From: Bradyrhizobium sp. SZCCT0231
GTDB taxonomy: Bacteria > Pseudomonadota > Alphaproteobacteria > Rhizobiales > Xanthobacteraceae
Reading direction: 5' to 3'
Assembly: GCF_018130245.1 (NCBI RefSeq)
Contig: NZ_JAFCKP010000012.1
Span: 1-64,000 of the forward strand
DNA length: 64,000 bases
Shown here: piece after piece, positions 55,347 to 64,000 of the stretch
Layout of the letters: every line of letters begins with the position of its first letter
Numbering within the stretch: position 1 is the first letter of the stretch
Position numbers and translations under genes: made by a program
Notes under the pieces: generated by a model
What the model was told of the DNA's origin: nothing
What the model saw: the letters and a program-made list of their open reading frames with translations, nothing else
Database searches by the model: none

Positions 55347-56312
55347 TCAATTCTCGATTTTATATCCCGTCGCCTTCACGATCGGTTGCCACAGCGCGAT
55401 GTTCGCGGCGAGTTCCTTCGTCAATCCCTCCGGCGTCGAGCCGACCGGAATGAGCCCGATCGCGGTGAGCTTCTCCTTCACCTCGGGCTTGGCAAGCGCC
55501 GCGCTCGCGGCCGCGCCGAGCTTGCTCGCAAACTCCGGCGGGCTGCTGGCGGGAAGCCACATGCCGTACCAGGCATCCGCAACGAGATCGATGCCGCTCT
55601 CCTTCAGCGTCGGCACCTCAGGCGCGAACGGCGAACGTTCCGTGCTCGAGACCGCGATGATCTTCACACCCCTGGCGCGGTGCTGCGGCAGCGCGTCGGC
55701 CAACGTGGTGATGCCGAACGCGATGTGGCCGCCGACGAGGTCGTTGAGGATGGGGGCGCTGCCGCGATAGGGCACGCGGGTCAGGGGAATGCCGAGATCC
55801 TTCTCGAGCCTGGAGCCCATGAAATGCGGAATGGTGCCGTTGCTTGGCACCCCGAACGAGGTCTTGTCCGGATGCGCCTTGAGCCACGTTACGAAGCTCT
55901 TGAAATCGGTGGCGTCGACCGCAGGGTTGATCACCAGCGCAAATTCGAACCGCGCCAGCAGCGACACCGGCATGAAATCCTTCGACGTGTCGAAGCTCGG
56001 TGTCGTCTCCACCATCGGCAGCAGGTACATGGTCGGTCCCGTCGTCACCAGCACCATGCTGCCGTCAGGGCTTGCGCCCTTCACCGCCTTGATGCCGATC
56101 AGGCCGTCGCCGCCGGTGCGGTTCTCGACCACGATGGTCCGTTGCAGCACCGGCGCCATCTCCTGCGCGATCAGCCGGCAGAGCGTGTCGCCGCCGGCTC
56201 CGGCCGCGAAGGGAAAGATGATCTTGCTCAGCCCGGCCTGCGCTTGCGCCCCGCCCGCCTGCGCCAAGAGTGGCAGCCCCAAGCATCCGGTCATGAATTT
56301 GCGGCGGTCCAT
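55347..56312 (-). CDS. Bug-family (TctC-like) periplasmic binding protein
   Basis: The 321-residue product has a twin-arginine-free signal (MDRRKFMTGCLGLPLLAQAG; the RRKFM run could serve Tat). A Bug fold follows, with KIIFPFAAGAGGD and VENRTGGDG. No linked TctAB transporter is present. It is convergent with the sulfatase-type gene and may bind a related carboxylate or phosphonate-derived ligand, which is speculative. Confidence 0.85.
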   Translation of the reverse strand: MDRRKFMTGCLGLPLLAQAGGAQAQAGLSKIIFPFAAGAGGDTLCRLIAQEMAPVLQRTIVVENRTGGDGLIGIKAVKGASPDGSMVLVTTGPTMYLLPMVETTPSFDTSKDFMPVSLLARFEFALVINPAVDATDFKSFVTWLKAHPDKTSFGVPSNGTIPHFMGSRLEKDLGIPLTRVPYRGSAPILNDLVGGHIAFGITTLADALPQHRARGVKIIAVSSTERSPFAPEVPTLKESGIDLVADAWYGMWLPASSPPEFASKLGAAASAALAKPEVKEKLTAIGLIPVGSTPEGLTKELAANIALWQPIVKATGYKIEN

Positions 56313-56508
56313 ACGTTTCCTCTCCAGCCCCGTTTTTGGTTGCCGGCATTAGAACCGGAACGGCGTCCAAGACAAGGCCGCCGTCGGCCGTTTACCATCT
56401 CGCCCGCCTTGCGCCGGCCATCGTCCTGCTGCAAAAGCAGGCCTCACCGGCGCCGCTCTCTCCGCTCCGCCGTTTCCAACGCAGAGCAGATCATCCTCCA
56501 GGCGCACT

Positions 56509-57630
56509 ATGGCCAGCCCCGAACTCAGTCAATTCCGCCGCATCGTCGTCAAGGTCGGCTCCGCCCTGCTGGTCGATTCCGACAAAGGCGAGGTGCGGGC
56601 GTCCTGGCTCGCCGCGCTCGCCGACGACATGGCCAAGCTGCACAAGGAAGGGCGCGACGTCCTCGTCGTCTCCTCCGGCTCGATCGCGCTCGGCCGCAGC
56701 CGGCTCAAATTGCCGCGCGGCCCGCTGAAGCTGGAAGAGAGCCAGGCCGCCGCCGCGGTCGGCCAGATCGCACTGGCGCGGATCTGGTCGGAGGTGCTGG
56801 GGGCCCACGGCATCGGCGCCGGCCAGATCCTGGTCACGCTGCAGGATACCGAGGAGCGCCGCCGCTATCTCAATGCCCGCTCCACCATCGGCAAGCTGCT
56901 GGAATGGCGTGCCATCCCCGTGATCAACGAGAACGACACGGTCGCCACCAACGAAATCCGCTACGGCGACAATGACCGCCTCGCCGCGCGCGTCGCCACC
57001 ATGGCGAGCGCCGATCTGCTCGTTCTGCTGTCCGACATCGACGGGCTCTACGACGCCCCGCCGAAGAACAATCCGAACGCCAAGCTCATTCCCGTCGTCG
57101 ACAGCATCTCCTCGGAGATCGAGGCTGTGGCGGGCGATGCCGAGTCCGAGCTGTCGCGCGGCGGCATGCGCACCAAGGTCGAGGCGGCCAAGATCGCGAC
57201 GACCGGAGGCACGCACATGCTGATCGCCTCCGGCAAGATCGAGCATCCCTTGCAGGCGATCGCCGACGGCGGCCGCTGCACCTGGTTCCTGACGCCGGCC
57301 AATCCCATCACCTCGCGCAAGCGCTGGATCGCGGGCACGCTGGAGCCGAAGGGCACGCTGACGATCGATGCCGGCGCGGTGACCGCGCTGCGCGCCGGCG
57401 CCAGCCTGCTGCCGGCCGGCGTGATCAAGGTCGAGGGCCAGTTCGCCCGCGGCGATGCCGTGATCGTGCGCGGCCCCGACGGAAGCGAGATCGGCCGCGG
57501 CCTGATCGCCTATGACGCTGATGACGCCGAGCGGATCAAGGGCCGCTCCTCCCCTGATGTGATGACCATCCTCGGCATCAGCGGCCGCGCGGAGATGATC
57601 CACCGCGACGATCTGGTGGTGGGCGGGTAG
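56509..57630 (+). CDS. proB: Glutamate 5-kinase ProB
   Basis: The 373-residue product has an amino-acid-kinase domain (about 1-260), with [29 protein letters not shown] and [20 protein letters not shown]-terminal PUA domain (about 280-370) contains [15 protein letters not shown]. It phosphorylates glutamate, the first and usually proline-inhibited step of proline synthesis. It would normally lie next to proA; here a ParDE module separates them. Confidence 0.97.
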   Translation: MASPELSQFRRIVVKVGSALLVDSDKGEVRASWLAALADDMAKLHKEGRDVLVVSSGSIALGRSRLKLPRGPLKLEESQAAAAVGQIALARIWSEVLGAHGIGAGQILVTLQDTEERRRYLNARSTIGKLLEWRAIPVINENDTVATNEIRYGDNDRLAARVATMASADLLVLLSDIDGLYDAPPKNNPNAKLIPVVDSISSEIEAVAGDAESELSRGGMRTKVEAAKIATTGGTHMLIASGKIEHPLQAIADGGRCTWFLTPANPITSRKRWIAGTLEPKGTLTIDAGAVTALRAGASLLPAGVIKVEGQFARGDAVIVRGPDGSEIGRGLIAYDADDAERIKGRSSPDVMTILGISGRAEMIHRDDLVVGG

Positions 57631-57648
57631 CCGCGGGCCGACGCTCGG

Positions 57649-57945
57649 CTATTGCATGTCGTCGGCGTTGATATCCTGACGACCGTGCATGACGCGGATG
57701 ATCTCGATGCCATCAGGCAACGGGACGTAGAAGATCACGTAATTGCCGACAGCGAAGCTGCGCAAGCCGACGCGCAGCTCCCGGCGTTCACGCCCGGCAA
57801 GCGGATTCTCCAGGAGCATTTCGAAGATCTCGCCGATACGTTCGATCTGCTTCTCGGCGGCCCGAGTGCTGTCCGAAGCGATGAACTCCCAGATCGAATC
57901 GAGATCAAGGTCTGCTTGTGGAGCTTTGCGAAATCTATTCGCCAC
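57649..57945 (-). CDS. RelE/ParE-family toxin
   Basis: The 98-residue product has a ParE-type fold, beginning KAPQADLDLDSIWEFIASDS and with the conserved core GLRSFAVGNYVIFYVP and EIIRVMHGRQDI at the end. ParE toxins poison DNA gyrase and RelE toxins cut mRNA; the R-V-x-H-G-R-x-D ending is typical of ParE. It starts at a GTG overlapping the antitoxin gene by 11 bases, so the two are translationally coupled. Confidence 0.9.
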   Translation of the reverse strand: MANRFRKAPQADLDLDSIWEFIASDSTRAAEKQIERIGEIFEMLLENPLAGRERRELRVGLRSFAVGNYVIFYVPLPDGIEIIRVMHGRQDINADDMQ

Positions 57946-58213
57946 GTTTACGCGCGGCTAAGCGTTGCCGTCCCCGCGTCTTGATGTCGTTTATCCATTC
58001 CTGGACATCGACCTCTTCCATCGGCCCGCTGTCAAAGCCTTTCTGGATCTCCTCCCGCAGCGCCTCCAGCTTGACCTTGCGACGCTCCTCGCGCTCCTCG
58101 ACGAGGCGAAGGCCTTCGCGCATCACCTCGCTCGCGGTGGCATAGCGCCCGCTCTCGATCAGATTGTCGATCAGGTCCTCGAAATGCTTGCCAATGCTGT
58201 AGCTGCTCGCCAT
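57935..58213 (-). CDS. ParD-family antitoxin
   Basis: The product has 92 residues from the ATG at 58213 (MASSYSIG); an upstream start would add six. A ribbon-helix-helix N-terminus (SIGKHFEDLIDNLIESGRYA, then SEVMREGLRLVEEREE) gives DNA binding and dimerisation. The C-terminus wraps the toxin. It is the first gene of the module, and the AT-rich 58214-58260 stretch is probably its autoregulated promoter. Confidence 0.9.
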   Translation of the reverse strand: MASSYSIGKHFEDLIDNLIESGRYATASEVMREGLRLVEEREERRKVKLEALREEIQKGFDSGPMEEVDVQEWINDIKTRGRQRLAARKRGE

Positions 58214-58404
58214 GGGAGGCTCCGTTATCAAGTAATGATATTTATTGATAATTGGGCGCTACGCAAGAATTCGCGTGCCTTCCGTTCAGCCCGGCCATTG
58301 GCCGACCTGCGGCGCGCGCCGGGAGACCTGCCATACCTTCCCCGCCCTTCGCAAAAGCGGGATTTCCGTGCTAGGACACCGCCTTAGCAGAAGGTTGAAC
58401 TCCC

Positions 58405-59700
58405 ATGGCCGCCCCCCTCAAAGCCGTCGACGGCAATGCCGATCTCCAGACGCTGATGTCTGACCTCGGAACCCGTGCCCGCGCCGCCGCGCGCGTGCTG
58501 GCGCTGGCGCCGCCGGAGCAGAAGAACCGGGCGCTGGAAGCCATGGAACGGGCGATCCGCGCGAACTCGGCCGCGATCCTTGCCGCCAATGCCGAGGACG
58601 TCGCGGAGGCCCGCGCCTCCGGCAATTCGACCTCCGCCTTCATCGACCGCCTGACGCTGACGCCGGCGCGGGTCGAAGCGATGGCCGAAGGCATCGGCAT
58701 CGTGCGCGACATCGCTGATCCCGTTGGCGTCGTCACCGAGAGCTGGCAGAGGCCGAACGGCATGACCATCGAGCGCGTGCGGGTGCCGCTCGGCGTCGTC
58801 GGCGTGATCTTCGAGAGCCGTCCGAACGTCGCGGCGGATGCCGGCGTGCTGTGCCTGAAATCCGGCAATGCCGTAATCCTGCGCGGCGGCTCGGACAGTT
58901 TTCGTTCGTGCCGCGCCATCCATGAGTGCCTGGTGCAGGGCCTGTGCGAAGCCGGCCTGCCTGAAGCTGCGATCACGCTGGTGCCGACGCGCGACCGCGC
59001 CGCGGTCGGCATGATGCTATCAGGGTTGAACGGCGCCATCGACGTCATCGTGCCGCGCGGCGGCAAGAGCCTCGTCGCGCGCGTCGAGCAGGAAGCGCGC
59101 GTGCCTGTCTTCGCGCATCTCGAAGGCGTCAATCACGTCTATGTCGATGGCAGCGCCGACCTCGCCATGGCGAAGTCGATCGTGCTCAACGCGAAGATGC
59201 GACGCACCGGCGTCTGCGGCGCAGCCGAGACGCTGCTGGTCGATCGTGCCGCCGTTGCATCGAGCCTGAAGCCGCTGGTCGAGATGCTGCTCGATGCCGG
59301 CTGCGAGGTGCGCGGCGACGACGCCGTGCAGAAGACCGATGCACGGGTCAAGCCTGCCAGCGAGGACGATTGGGACACCGAGTATCTCGACGCGATCATC
59401 GCGGCGAAGGTGGTGGACGGCGTCGACGGCGCGATCGCACACATCCAGAACCACGGCTCGCATCATACCGACGCAATCGTGAGCGCCGATGAGCGTGCGG
59501 CGAAGCAATTCCTGAGCGAGGTCGATTCCGCGATCGTGCTGCACAACGCCTCGACCCAGTTCGCCGATGGCGGCGAGTTCGGTTTCGGCGCCGAGATCGG
59601 CATTGCCACCGGCCGGTTTCACGCCCGTGGCCCGGTCGGCGCCGAGCAGTTGACGAGCTTCAAATATCGCGTCCACGGCACCGGACAGACCCGGCCGTAG
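58405..59700 (+). CDS. proA: Gamma-glutamyl phosphate reductase ProA
   Basis: The 431-residue product is of the aldehyde dehydrogenase superfamily. It has [17 protein letters not shown], the catalytic Cys in [16 protein letters not shown], and HHTDAIVS with [18 protein letters not shown]. It reduces gamma-glutamyl phosphate to glutamate semialdehyde with NADPH, the second step of proline synthesis. Confidence 0.97.
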   Translation: MAAPLKAVDGNADLQTLMSDLGTRARAAARVLALAPPEQKNRALEAMERAIRANSAAILAANAEDVAEARASGNSTSAFIDRLTLTPARVEAMAEGIGIVRDIADPVGVVTESWQRPNGMTIERVRVPLGVVGVIFESRPNVAADAGVLCLKSGNAVILRGGSDSFRSCRAIHECLVQGLCEAGLPEAAITLVPTRDRAAVGMMLSGLNGAIDVIVPRGGKSLVARVEQEARVPVFAHLEGVNHVYVDGSADLAMAKSIVLNAKMRRTGVCGAAETLLVDRAAVASSLKPLVEMLLDAGCEVRGDDAVQKTDARVKPASEDDWDTEYLDAIIAAKVVDGVDGAIAHIQNHGSHHTDAIVSADERAAKQFLSEVDSAIVLHNASTQFADGGEFGFGAEIGIATGRFHARGPVGAEQLTSFKYRVHGTGQTRP

Positions 59701-59719
59701 ACGTCGCGAGGCGCGGGCA

Positions 59720-60364
59720 TTGAGCAACAATTTCGTCGTGCCGCGTTTCGTGGCCCAAGCGGTCCCGCCCCACACCGAGGGCATGCGCATCGGCCTGCTC
59801 GGCGGCTCGTTCAATCCGCCGCATCAGGCGCATCGCGCGATCAGCCGGTTTGCGCTCAAGCGATTGCAGCTCGATCGCATCTGGTGGCTGGTCACGCCAG
59901 GCAATCCGCTCAAGGAGAACGGCAATCTGCACGAGCTCGGCGCGCGCATGCAGGCCGCGCGCGACGTCGCCAACGATCCGCGCATCGAGGTGAGCTGTCT
60001 CGAATCCGTCATTCGCACCCGCTATACTATCGACACGATCAACACCTTGCGCCGCCGCTTCCCGGGCTTGCGCTTTGTCTGGATCATGGGCGCCGACAAT
60101 CTCGCTCAATTCCATCGTTGGCAGGACTGGCGGCGCATCGCCGCCCAGGTGCCGATGGCAGTGATCGATCGCCCGCCGCAGAGCTTTCGCGCCCTCAGCT
60201 CGCCCGCCGCCCAGGCGCTATCGCGCTACCGTCTGCCCGAGGATAAGGCGGCCCTGCTTGCAGATCGGCCGGCGCCGGCCTGGGTGTTCCTGACCGGATT
60301 GAAGCTGAATCTCTCCTCAACGGGCCTGCGGAACCCGGACGGGAGCTGGAAAGGTACGAAGTGA
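59720..60364 (+). CDS. nadD: Nicotinate-nucleotide adenylyltransferase NadD
   Basis: The product has 214 residues from a TTG at 59720; an ATG at 59783 would trim it to the core. Nucleotidyltransferase motifs: [14 protein letters not shown] with the HxxH-like nucleotide site, then [15 protein letters not shown], and LSSTGLRNP (family SSTxxR). It joins nicotinate mononucleotide to AMP in NAD synthesis. It is 19 bases after proA and part of the nadD-rsfS-rlmH cluster. Confidence 0.95.
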   Translation: MSNNFVVPRFVAQAVPPHTEGMRIGLLGGSFNPPHQAHRAISRFALKRLQLDRIWWLVTPGNPLKENGNLHELGARMQAARDVANDPRIEVSCLESVIRTRYTIDTINTLRRRFPGLRFVWIMGADNLAQFHRWQDWRRIAAQVPMAVIDRPPQSFRALSSPAAQALSRYRLPEDKAALLADRPAPAWVFLTGLKLNLSSTGLRNPDGSWKGTK

Positions 60365-60505
60365 GACGAATGTGCGGACATGGTGTGGACTACGGGCTCT
60401 CTGGCATATTGAAACCCTTAACCCCACATGATGTAGTGTAGCCAGCGAGCGCCGGATTCGGCGTTCGCGATACAGTGAAAGGAATGGTCCCTGACCGCAT
60501 CTGTA

Positions 60506-60928
60506 TTGTCCAAGCCTGTTTTACCCAAGGTTGCCAAACCTACGCGTAAAACATCGACCAAAGCTGCGGCCTTGAAGGCGCAACCCGACGCCGACAAGAC
60601 CCTGAGCCTGATCCTCTCCCGCCTCGAGGACATGAAGGCGGAAGAGACGGTCACCATCGACCTTCGCGGCAAATCGGCATACTCCGACTACATGATCGTC
60701 ACCACCGGCCGGGTGAACCGGCACGTCGGTGCGATCGCGGAGAATGTCACGAAGGGCCTCAAGGAAAACGGCATCAAGAACATCCATGTCGAGGGCTTGC
60801 CCAATTGCGACTGGGTGCTGATCGATTCCGGCGACGTGATCGTGCACGTGTTCAGACCCGAGGTCCGCGAGTTCTACAATCTCGAGAGATTGTATACGCA
60901 GGGCCCAGGGGCGGCGAAGGCGATCTAG
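60506..60928 (+). CDS. rsfS: Ribosome silencing factor RsfS
   Basis: The product has 140 residues from a TTG at 60506. The core begins near residue 30, with KSAYSDYMIVTTGRVNRHVG and GLPNCDWVLIDSGDVIVHVF. RsfS binds L14 and blocks subunit joining in poor growth conditions. The start is uncertain: AAGGA lies at 60479-60483, better placed for a CTG at 60491 than for the TTG. The ATG at 60484 is out of frame. Confidence 0.93.
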   Translation: MSKPVLPKVAKPTRKTSTKAAALKAQPDADKTLSLILSRLEDMKAEETVTIDLRGKSAYSDYMIVTTGRVNRHVGAIAENVTKGLKENGIKNIHVEGLPNCDWVLIDSGDVIVHVFRPEVREFYNLERLYTQGPGAAKAI

Positions 60929-61051
60929 GCTCATCTGGCCGATTTCGAATCGGCTGACGCGCATGCTAGCGTCGTGCGCGCGCGTGATGCGCGCGGTCTT
61001 GAAAACGCGACCCTGAAGCCACGACCCTGAAGACGTGGTCCTAGAGACGCC

Positions 61052-61534
61052 ATGCGTGTTGCTGTCATTGCGGTGGGCCGGCTGAAGCAGGGCCCCGAAC
61101 GGGAGCTTGCCGACCGTTATTTCGAGCGGTTCGACGAGGCCGGCCGCAAGCTTGGCTTCCGCGAGCTCAGCATCCACGAGATTCCCGAGAGCCGCGCGCG
61201 CGACGCCGCGACGCGGATGACTGAAGAGGCCGCGGCGATCTCGGCGCATATCCCGGACAAATCGATCCTGGTGGCATTGGACGAGCGCGGCCAAAATCTC
61301 GACTCCACCGTATTCGCACGTCATCTGGCGCGCTGGCGCGACGAGGGGGCGGGACATACTGTCTTCGTGATCGGAGGGGCGGACGGACTTTCGCCCGAAT
61401 TGCGCCGTAAGGCCAAGCTCGCGATCGCGTTCGGCTCTGCGACCTGGCCGCACCAAATGGTCCGCGTCATGCTTCTGGAACAGCTGTATCGGGCCGCCAC
61501 CATCCTGGCTGGCCACCCCTATCACCGCGCGTGA
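61052..61534 (+). CDS. rlmH: 23S rRNA pseudouridine1915 N3-methyltransferase RlmH
   Basis: The 160-residue product of the SPOUT class has MRVAVIAVGRLKQGPE, then LDERGQNLDSTVFA and the SAM knot FVIGGADGLSPELR. The end, YRAATILAGHPYHRA, is the family signature. It methylates pseudouridine 1915 in helix 69. It follows rsfS as is usual. Confidence 0.96.
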   Translation: MRVAVIAVGRLKQGPERELADRYFERFDEAGRKLGFRELSIHEIPESRARDAATRMTEEAAAISAHIPDKSILVALDERGQNLDSTVFARHLARWRDEGAGHTVFVIGGADGLSPELRRKAKLAIAFGSATWPHQMVRVMLLEQLYRAATILAGHPYHRA

Positions 61535-61567
61535 TGCGCGCCACAACGAGCACCTTTGCCTAAAGCG

Positions 61568-62917
61568 ATGCGAGCGCCCGTCCTCAATCTGCTGATTGCA
61601 AGCCTCGCAGGCGCAAACCTCGCAGGCACAAGCCTCGCGCAAGCTCAGACGGCAGCGCCGGCGCCCCAGACCGCGGCGGTCTCGCCCGACGCCATCAAGC
61701 AGCGCGAGCAGGAGCTGGAGGCCGCGCGCGCCAGGCAAAAGAGCGCGGAAGAAGCGCAGGCCAAGCTCAAGGCCGAGATCACCGCGCTCGGCCAGGACCG
61801 CACCCAGCTCAATCAGCAGCTGATCGAGACCGCCGCCGGTGTGCGCGCCGTGGAGACCAAGATCGACGAGGCCGAAGCGCGACTGCGCGCGCTGAACGGC
61901 CGCGAGCAACAGATGCGCGCTTCGCTCGATTTGCGCCGCGCCCACATCGTCGAGGTGCTGGCGGCCTTGCAGCGCGCCGGCCGGCGCACGCCGCCGGCGC
62001 TGCTGGTGCGGCCCGAAGATGCGCTGCAGTCATTGCGCACCGCGATGCTGCTCGGCGCCGTCGTACCGGAATTGCGCGGCCGCGCCGAGAAGATCGCGGG
62101 CGAGCTCGGCGAGCTCGTGGCCTTGCGCAAGACCATCGCCATCGAGCGCGACCAGCTCGCCTCCGACCGCGACAAGGTCCACAACGACCAGACCCGGCTC
62201 ACCGCTTTGGTCGACGAGCGGCAGCGCCAGCAGGCGGCACGCGAAAAGGATTTGGACGCCGAGAATTCGCGCGCCATCGCGCTATCAAGGCAGGTCGGCG
62301 ATCTCCAGGGGCTGATCGCCAAGATGGAGCAGGACCTGCAAAGCGCCGCCAAGGCGGCCGAGAAGGCGGCTGAGGCTGCAAAGCAGGCCGAGGCCAAGGC
62401 GGCCGCCAGCGCCAACTCCGGCGCCAAGTCGGGCCCGGGCGCTTTCAAGGACAAGTCCCGCACCACCCCGGCGATCGCCTTCGCCTCGGCCAAGGGCCTC
62501 CTGCCGCTTCCGGTTAACGGTAACAAGATCAGGGATTTTGGCGGTTCCGACGGGGTCGGCGGGGTCCAGAAGGGTATTTCGCTGGCCACCAAGCCAGGCT
62601 CCCAGGTCACGACGCCGTGTGACGGCTGGGTGGTCTATGCCGGCCCATTCCGCAGCTATGGACAACTCTTGATCCTCAATGCCGGGGGCGGGTATCATGT
62701 CCTGATCGCCGGGATGGAGCGCATTTCGGTCAACATCGGACAGTTTGTGCTCACGGGGGAGCCGGTCGCGACCATGGGGTCGACATCTCAAGTCGCCTCC
62801 ATTCTCGCCACGAACGCGAGTCAACCTGTGCTGTATGTCGAGTTCCGTAAAGACGGCACTCCAATCGATCCAGGCCCATGGTGGGCCGCAAATGAAGGCG
62901 AGAAGGTTCGCGGATGA
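61568..62917 (+). CDS. EnvC-like murein hydrolase activator with degenerate LytM domain
   Basis: The product has 449 residues from the ATG at 61568; a TTG at 61556 adds four. There is a signal peptide (about 1-27) and a long coiled coil (about 40-255). The C-terminal M23/LytM domain (about 310-440) contains GISLATKPGSQVTTPCDGWV and GYHVLIAGM. The zinc ligands of active M23 enzymes are missing: the usual HxGxD region reads QKGIS, and HLHFE reads VLYVE. As in EnvC, it should not cut murein itself but activate amidases at division. It overlaps ctpA by four bases. Confidence 0.88.
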   Translation: MRAPVLNLLIASLAGANLAGTSLAQAQTAAPAPQTAAVSPDAIKQREQELEAARARQKSAEEAQAKLKAEITALGQDRTQLNQQLIETAAGVRAVETKIDEAEARLRALNGREQQMRASLDLRRAHIVEVLAALQRAGRRTPPALLVRPEDALQSLRTAMLLGAVVPELRGRAEKIAGELGELVALRKTIAIERDQLASDRDKVHNDQTRLTALVDERQRQQAAREKDLDAENSRAIALSRQVGDLQGLIAKMEQDLQSAAKAAEKAAEAAKQAEAKAAASANSGAKSGPGAFKDKSRTTPAIAFASAKGLLPLPVNGNKIRDFGGSDGVGGVQKGISLATKPGSQVTTPCDGWVVYAGPFRSYGQLLILNAGGGYHVLIAGMERISVNIGQFVLTGEPVATMGSTSQVASILATNASQPVLYVEFRKDGTPIDPGPWWAANEGEKVRG

Positions 62918-64000
62918 TGCGCAAGACTTCAGTAATCCTGCTCAGCGCAGCCACCGGTGCGGCGCTGACGCTGTTCGTGACCCAGCCGCGCGCGGTGTTC
63001 ATGGGCTCCAGCGCGCGAGCCGCCACCGCGGACACCTATCGCCAGCTCAACCTGTTCGGCGACGTGTTCGAGCGCGTGCGCTCCGACTATGTCGAGAAGC
63101 CCGACGACACCAAGCTGATCGAATCCGCAATCAGCGGCATGCTCACCGGCCTCGATCCGCATTCGAGCTACATGGACGCCAAGAGCTTCCGCGACATGCA
63201 GGTGCAGACCCGCGGTGAGTTCGGCGGCCTCGGCATCGAGGTCACGATGGAAGACGGCCTGATCAAGGTGGTCTCGCCGATCGACGACACGCCGGCCTCG
63301 CGCGCCGGCGTCATGGCCAACGACATCATCACCAATCTCGACGACGAGGCCGTGCAGGGCCTGACCCTGAACCAGGCGGTCGAGAAGATGCGCGGCCCGG
63401 TCAACACCAAGATCAAGCTCAAGATCATCCGCAAGGGCCAGGACAATCCGATCGAGGTCACCCTGGTCCGCGACAACATCCGCGTCCGCTCGGTGCGCGC
63501 GCGCGTCGAGCAGGATGACATCGGCTATATTCGCATCACCACCTTCAACGAGCAGACCACCGAAGGCCTGAAGCGCGAGATCTCCAGCCTCTCGAACCAG
63601 ATCGGCGACAAGCTGAAGGGCTTCATCATCGACCTGCGCAACAATCCGGGCGGCCTGCTCGAGGAAGCCGTCACCGTCTCCGACTCGTTCCTGGAGAAGG
63701 GCGAGATCGTCTCGACCCGCGGCCGCAATGCCGAGGAGACCCAGCGCCGCACCGCGCATTCCGGCGACCTGACCAAGGGCAAGCCGGTCATCGTGCTGGT
63801 CAATGGCGGCTCGGCCTCGGCCTCCGAAATCGTCGCCGGCGCGCTGCAGGACCACAAGCGCGCGACGATCGTCGGCACGCGCTCGTTCGGCAAGGGCTCG
63901 GTGCAGACCATCATTCCGCTCGGAAGCGGCAACGGCGCGCTGCGGCTGACCACTGCCCGCTACTACACGCCGTCGGGCAAGTCGATCCAGGCCAAGGGCA
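62914..64000 (+). CDS. ctpA: C-terminal processing peptidase CtpA (S41), partial at window end
   Basis: The frame starts at ATG 62914 (ATGATG, with a second ATG at 62917) and stays open to the edge: 362 residues, incomplete. It has an N-terminal signal or anchor (about 5-25), a PDZ domain (about 95-175, RGEFGGLGIEVTME) and the S41 catalytic core with Ser302 in GGSASASEIV and Lys327 in SFGKGSVQ, the Ser-Lys pair. It lies in the cell envelope and trims proteins from the C-terminus. It is coupled to the EnvC-like gene. Confidence 0.93.
   Translation, partial: MMRKTSVILLSAATGAALTLFVTQPRAVFMGSSARAATADTYRQLNLFGDVFERVRSDYVEKPDDTKLIESAISGMLTGLDPHSSYMDAKSFRDMQVQTRGEFGGLGIEVTMEDGLIKVVSPIDDTPASRAGVMANDIITNLDDEAVQGLTLNQAVEKMRGPVNTKIKLKIIRKGQDNPIEVTLVRDNIRVRSVRARVEQDDIGYIRITTFNEQTTEGLKREISSLSNQIGDKLKGFIIDLRNNPGGLLEEAVTVSDSFLEKGEIVSTRGRNAEETQRRTAHSGDLTKGKPVIVLVNGGSASASEIVAGALQDHKRATIVGTRSFGKGSVQTIIPLGSGNGALRLTTARYYTPSGKSIQAKG

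Noticed and set aside
62500-62880. An active M23 endopeptidase domain
   Set aside because: The zinc-binding His and Asp residues are missing, as in EnvC-type activators.

Overview
The window is chromosomal DNA of an alphaproteobacterium, almost certainly Bradyrhizobium or a very close relative. The basis is high G+C, ctrA beside fliI/fliJ, a cheAWYBR cluster, the rplU-rpmA-obgE-proB-proA-nadD-rsfS-rlmH-envC-ctpA order, and many intergenic palindromic repeats of the kind that litter Bradyrhizobium genomes. No transposase, integrase, phage, plasmid or CRISPR feature was found.

Layout. 1-5.9 kb: a non-coding edge, a small membrane protein, an NDH-2-like flavoprotein, an AraC regulator and an ECF sigma/RskA-like anti-sigma pair. 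6.1-9.2 kb: fliI-fliJ and the divergent cell-cycle regulator gene ctrA. 9.4-11.5 kb: a three-gene DUF350 / Ser-rich / ATP-grasp unit. 11.5-17.4 kb: chemotaxis genes cheA-W-Y-B-R on the minus strand. 17.8-24.8 kb: small signalling genes (lone receiver, cNMP-type regulators, HPt, a LuxR protein with a FixL-like remnant, a degenerate receiver-EAL protein). 24.8-27.2 kb: a DMT exporter and a FAD oxidase between direct repeats. 27.7-32.2 kb: one very large gene for a STAND-like NTPase with a C-terminal PD-(D/E)XK nuclease-like domain, ending 6 bases from a tRNA-Ser copy. 32.4-34.3 kb: a GDYXXLXY/DUF2157 pair. 34.6-40.3 kb: a LysR gene divergent from an ABC transporter operon interleaved with rutB, rutC and rutD. 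40.3-44.0 kb: Bug protein, flavin monooxygenase, LysR. 44.3-46.2 kb: an EamA exporter, an Ada-like regulator and a second tRNA-Ser. 46.3-64 kb: hydrolase, permuted ROK protein, then the housekeeping block, interrupted by a phosphonate monoesterase/sulfatase gene, a Bug gene and a ParDE module.

How genes work together. CtrA sits over flagellar and cell-cycle control; its upstream region carries six GANTC sites and a TTAACCAT half-site. The che proteins form a signalling core whose receptors lie elsewhere. The rut-like operon pairs uptake with ureidoacrylate-type hydrolysis, but rutA is absent here. The most novel-looking item is the stand-alone NTPase-nuclease at the tRNA: its architecture and location suggest an anti-phage or other conflict system, which is inference. 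Further oddities are the circularly permuted ROK protein, the kinase-dead FixL-like LuxR protein with a possible shared operator, and the catalytically degenerate EAL protein.
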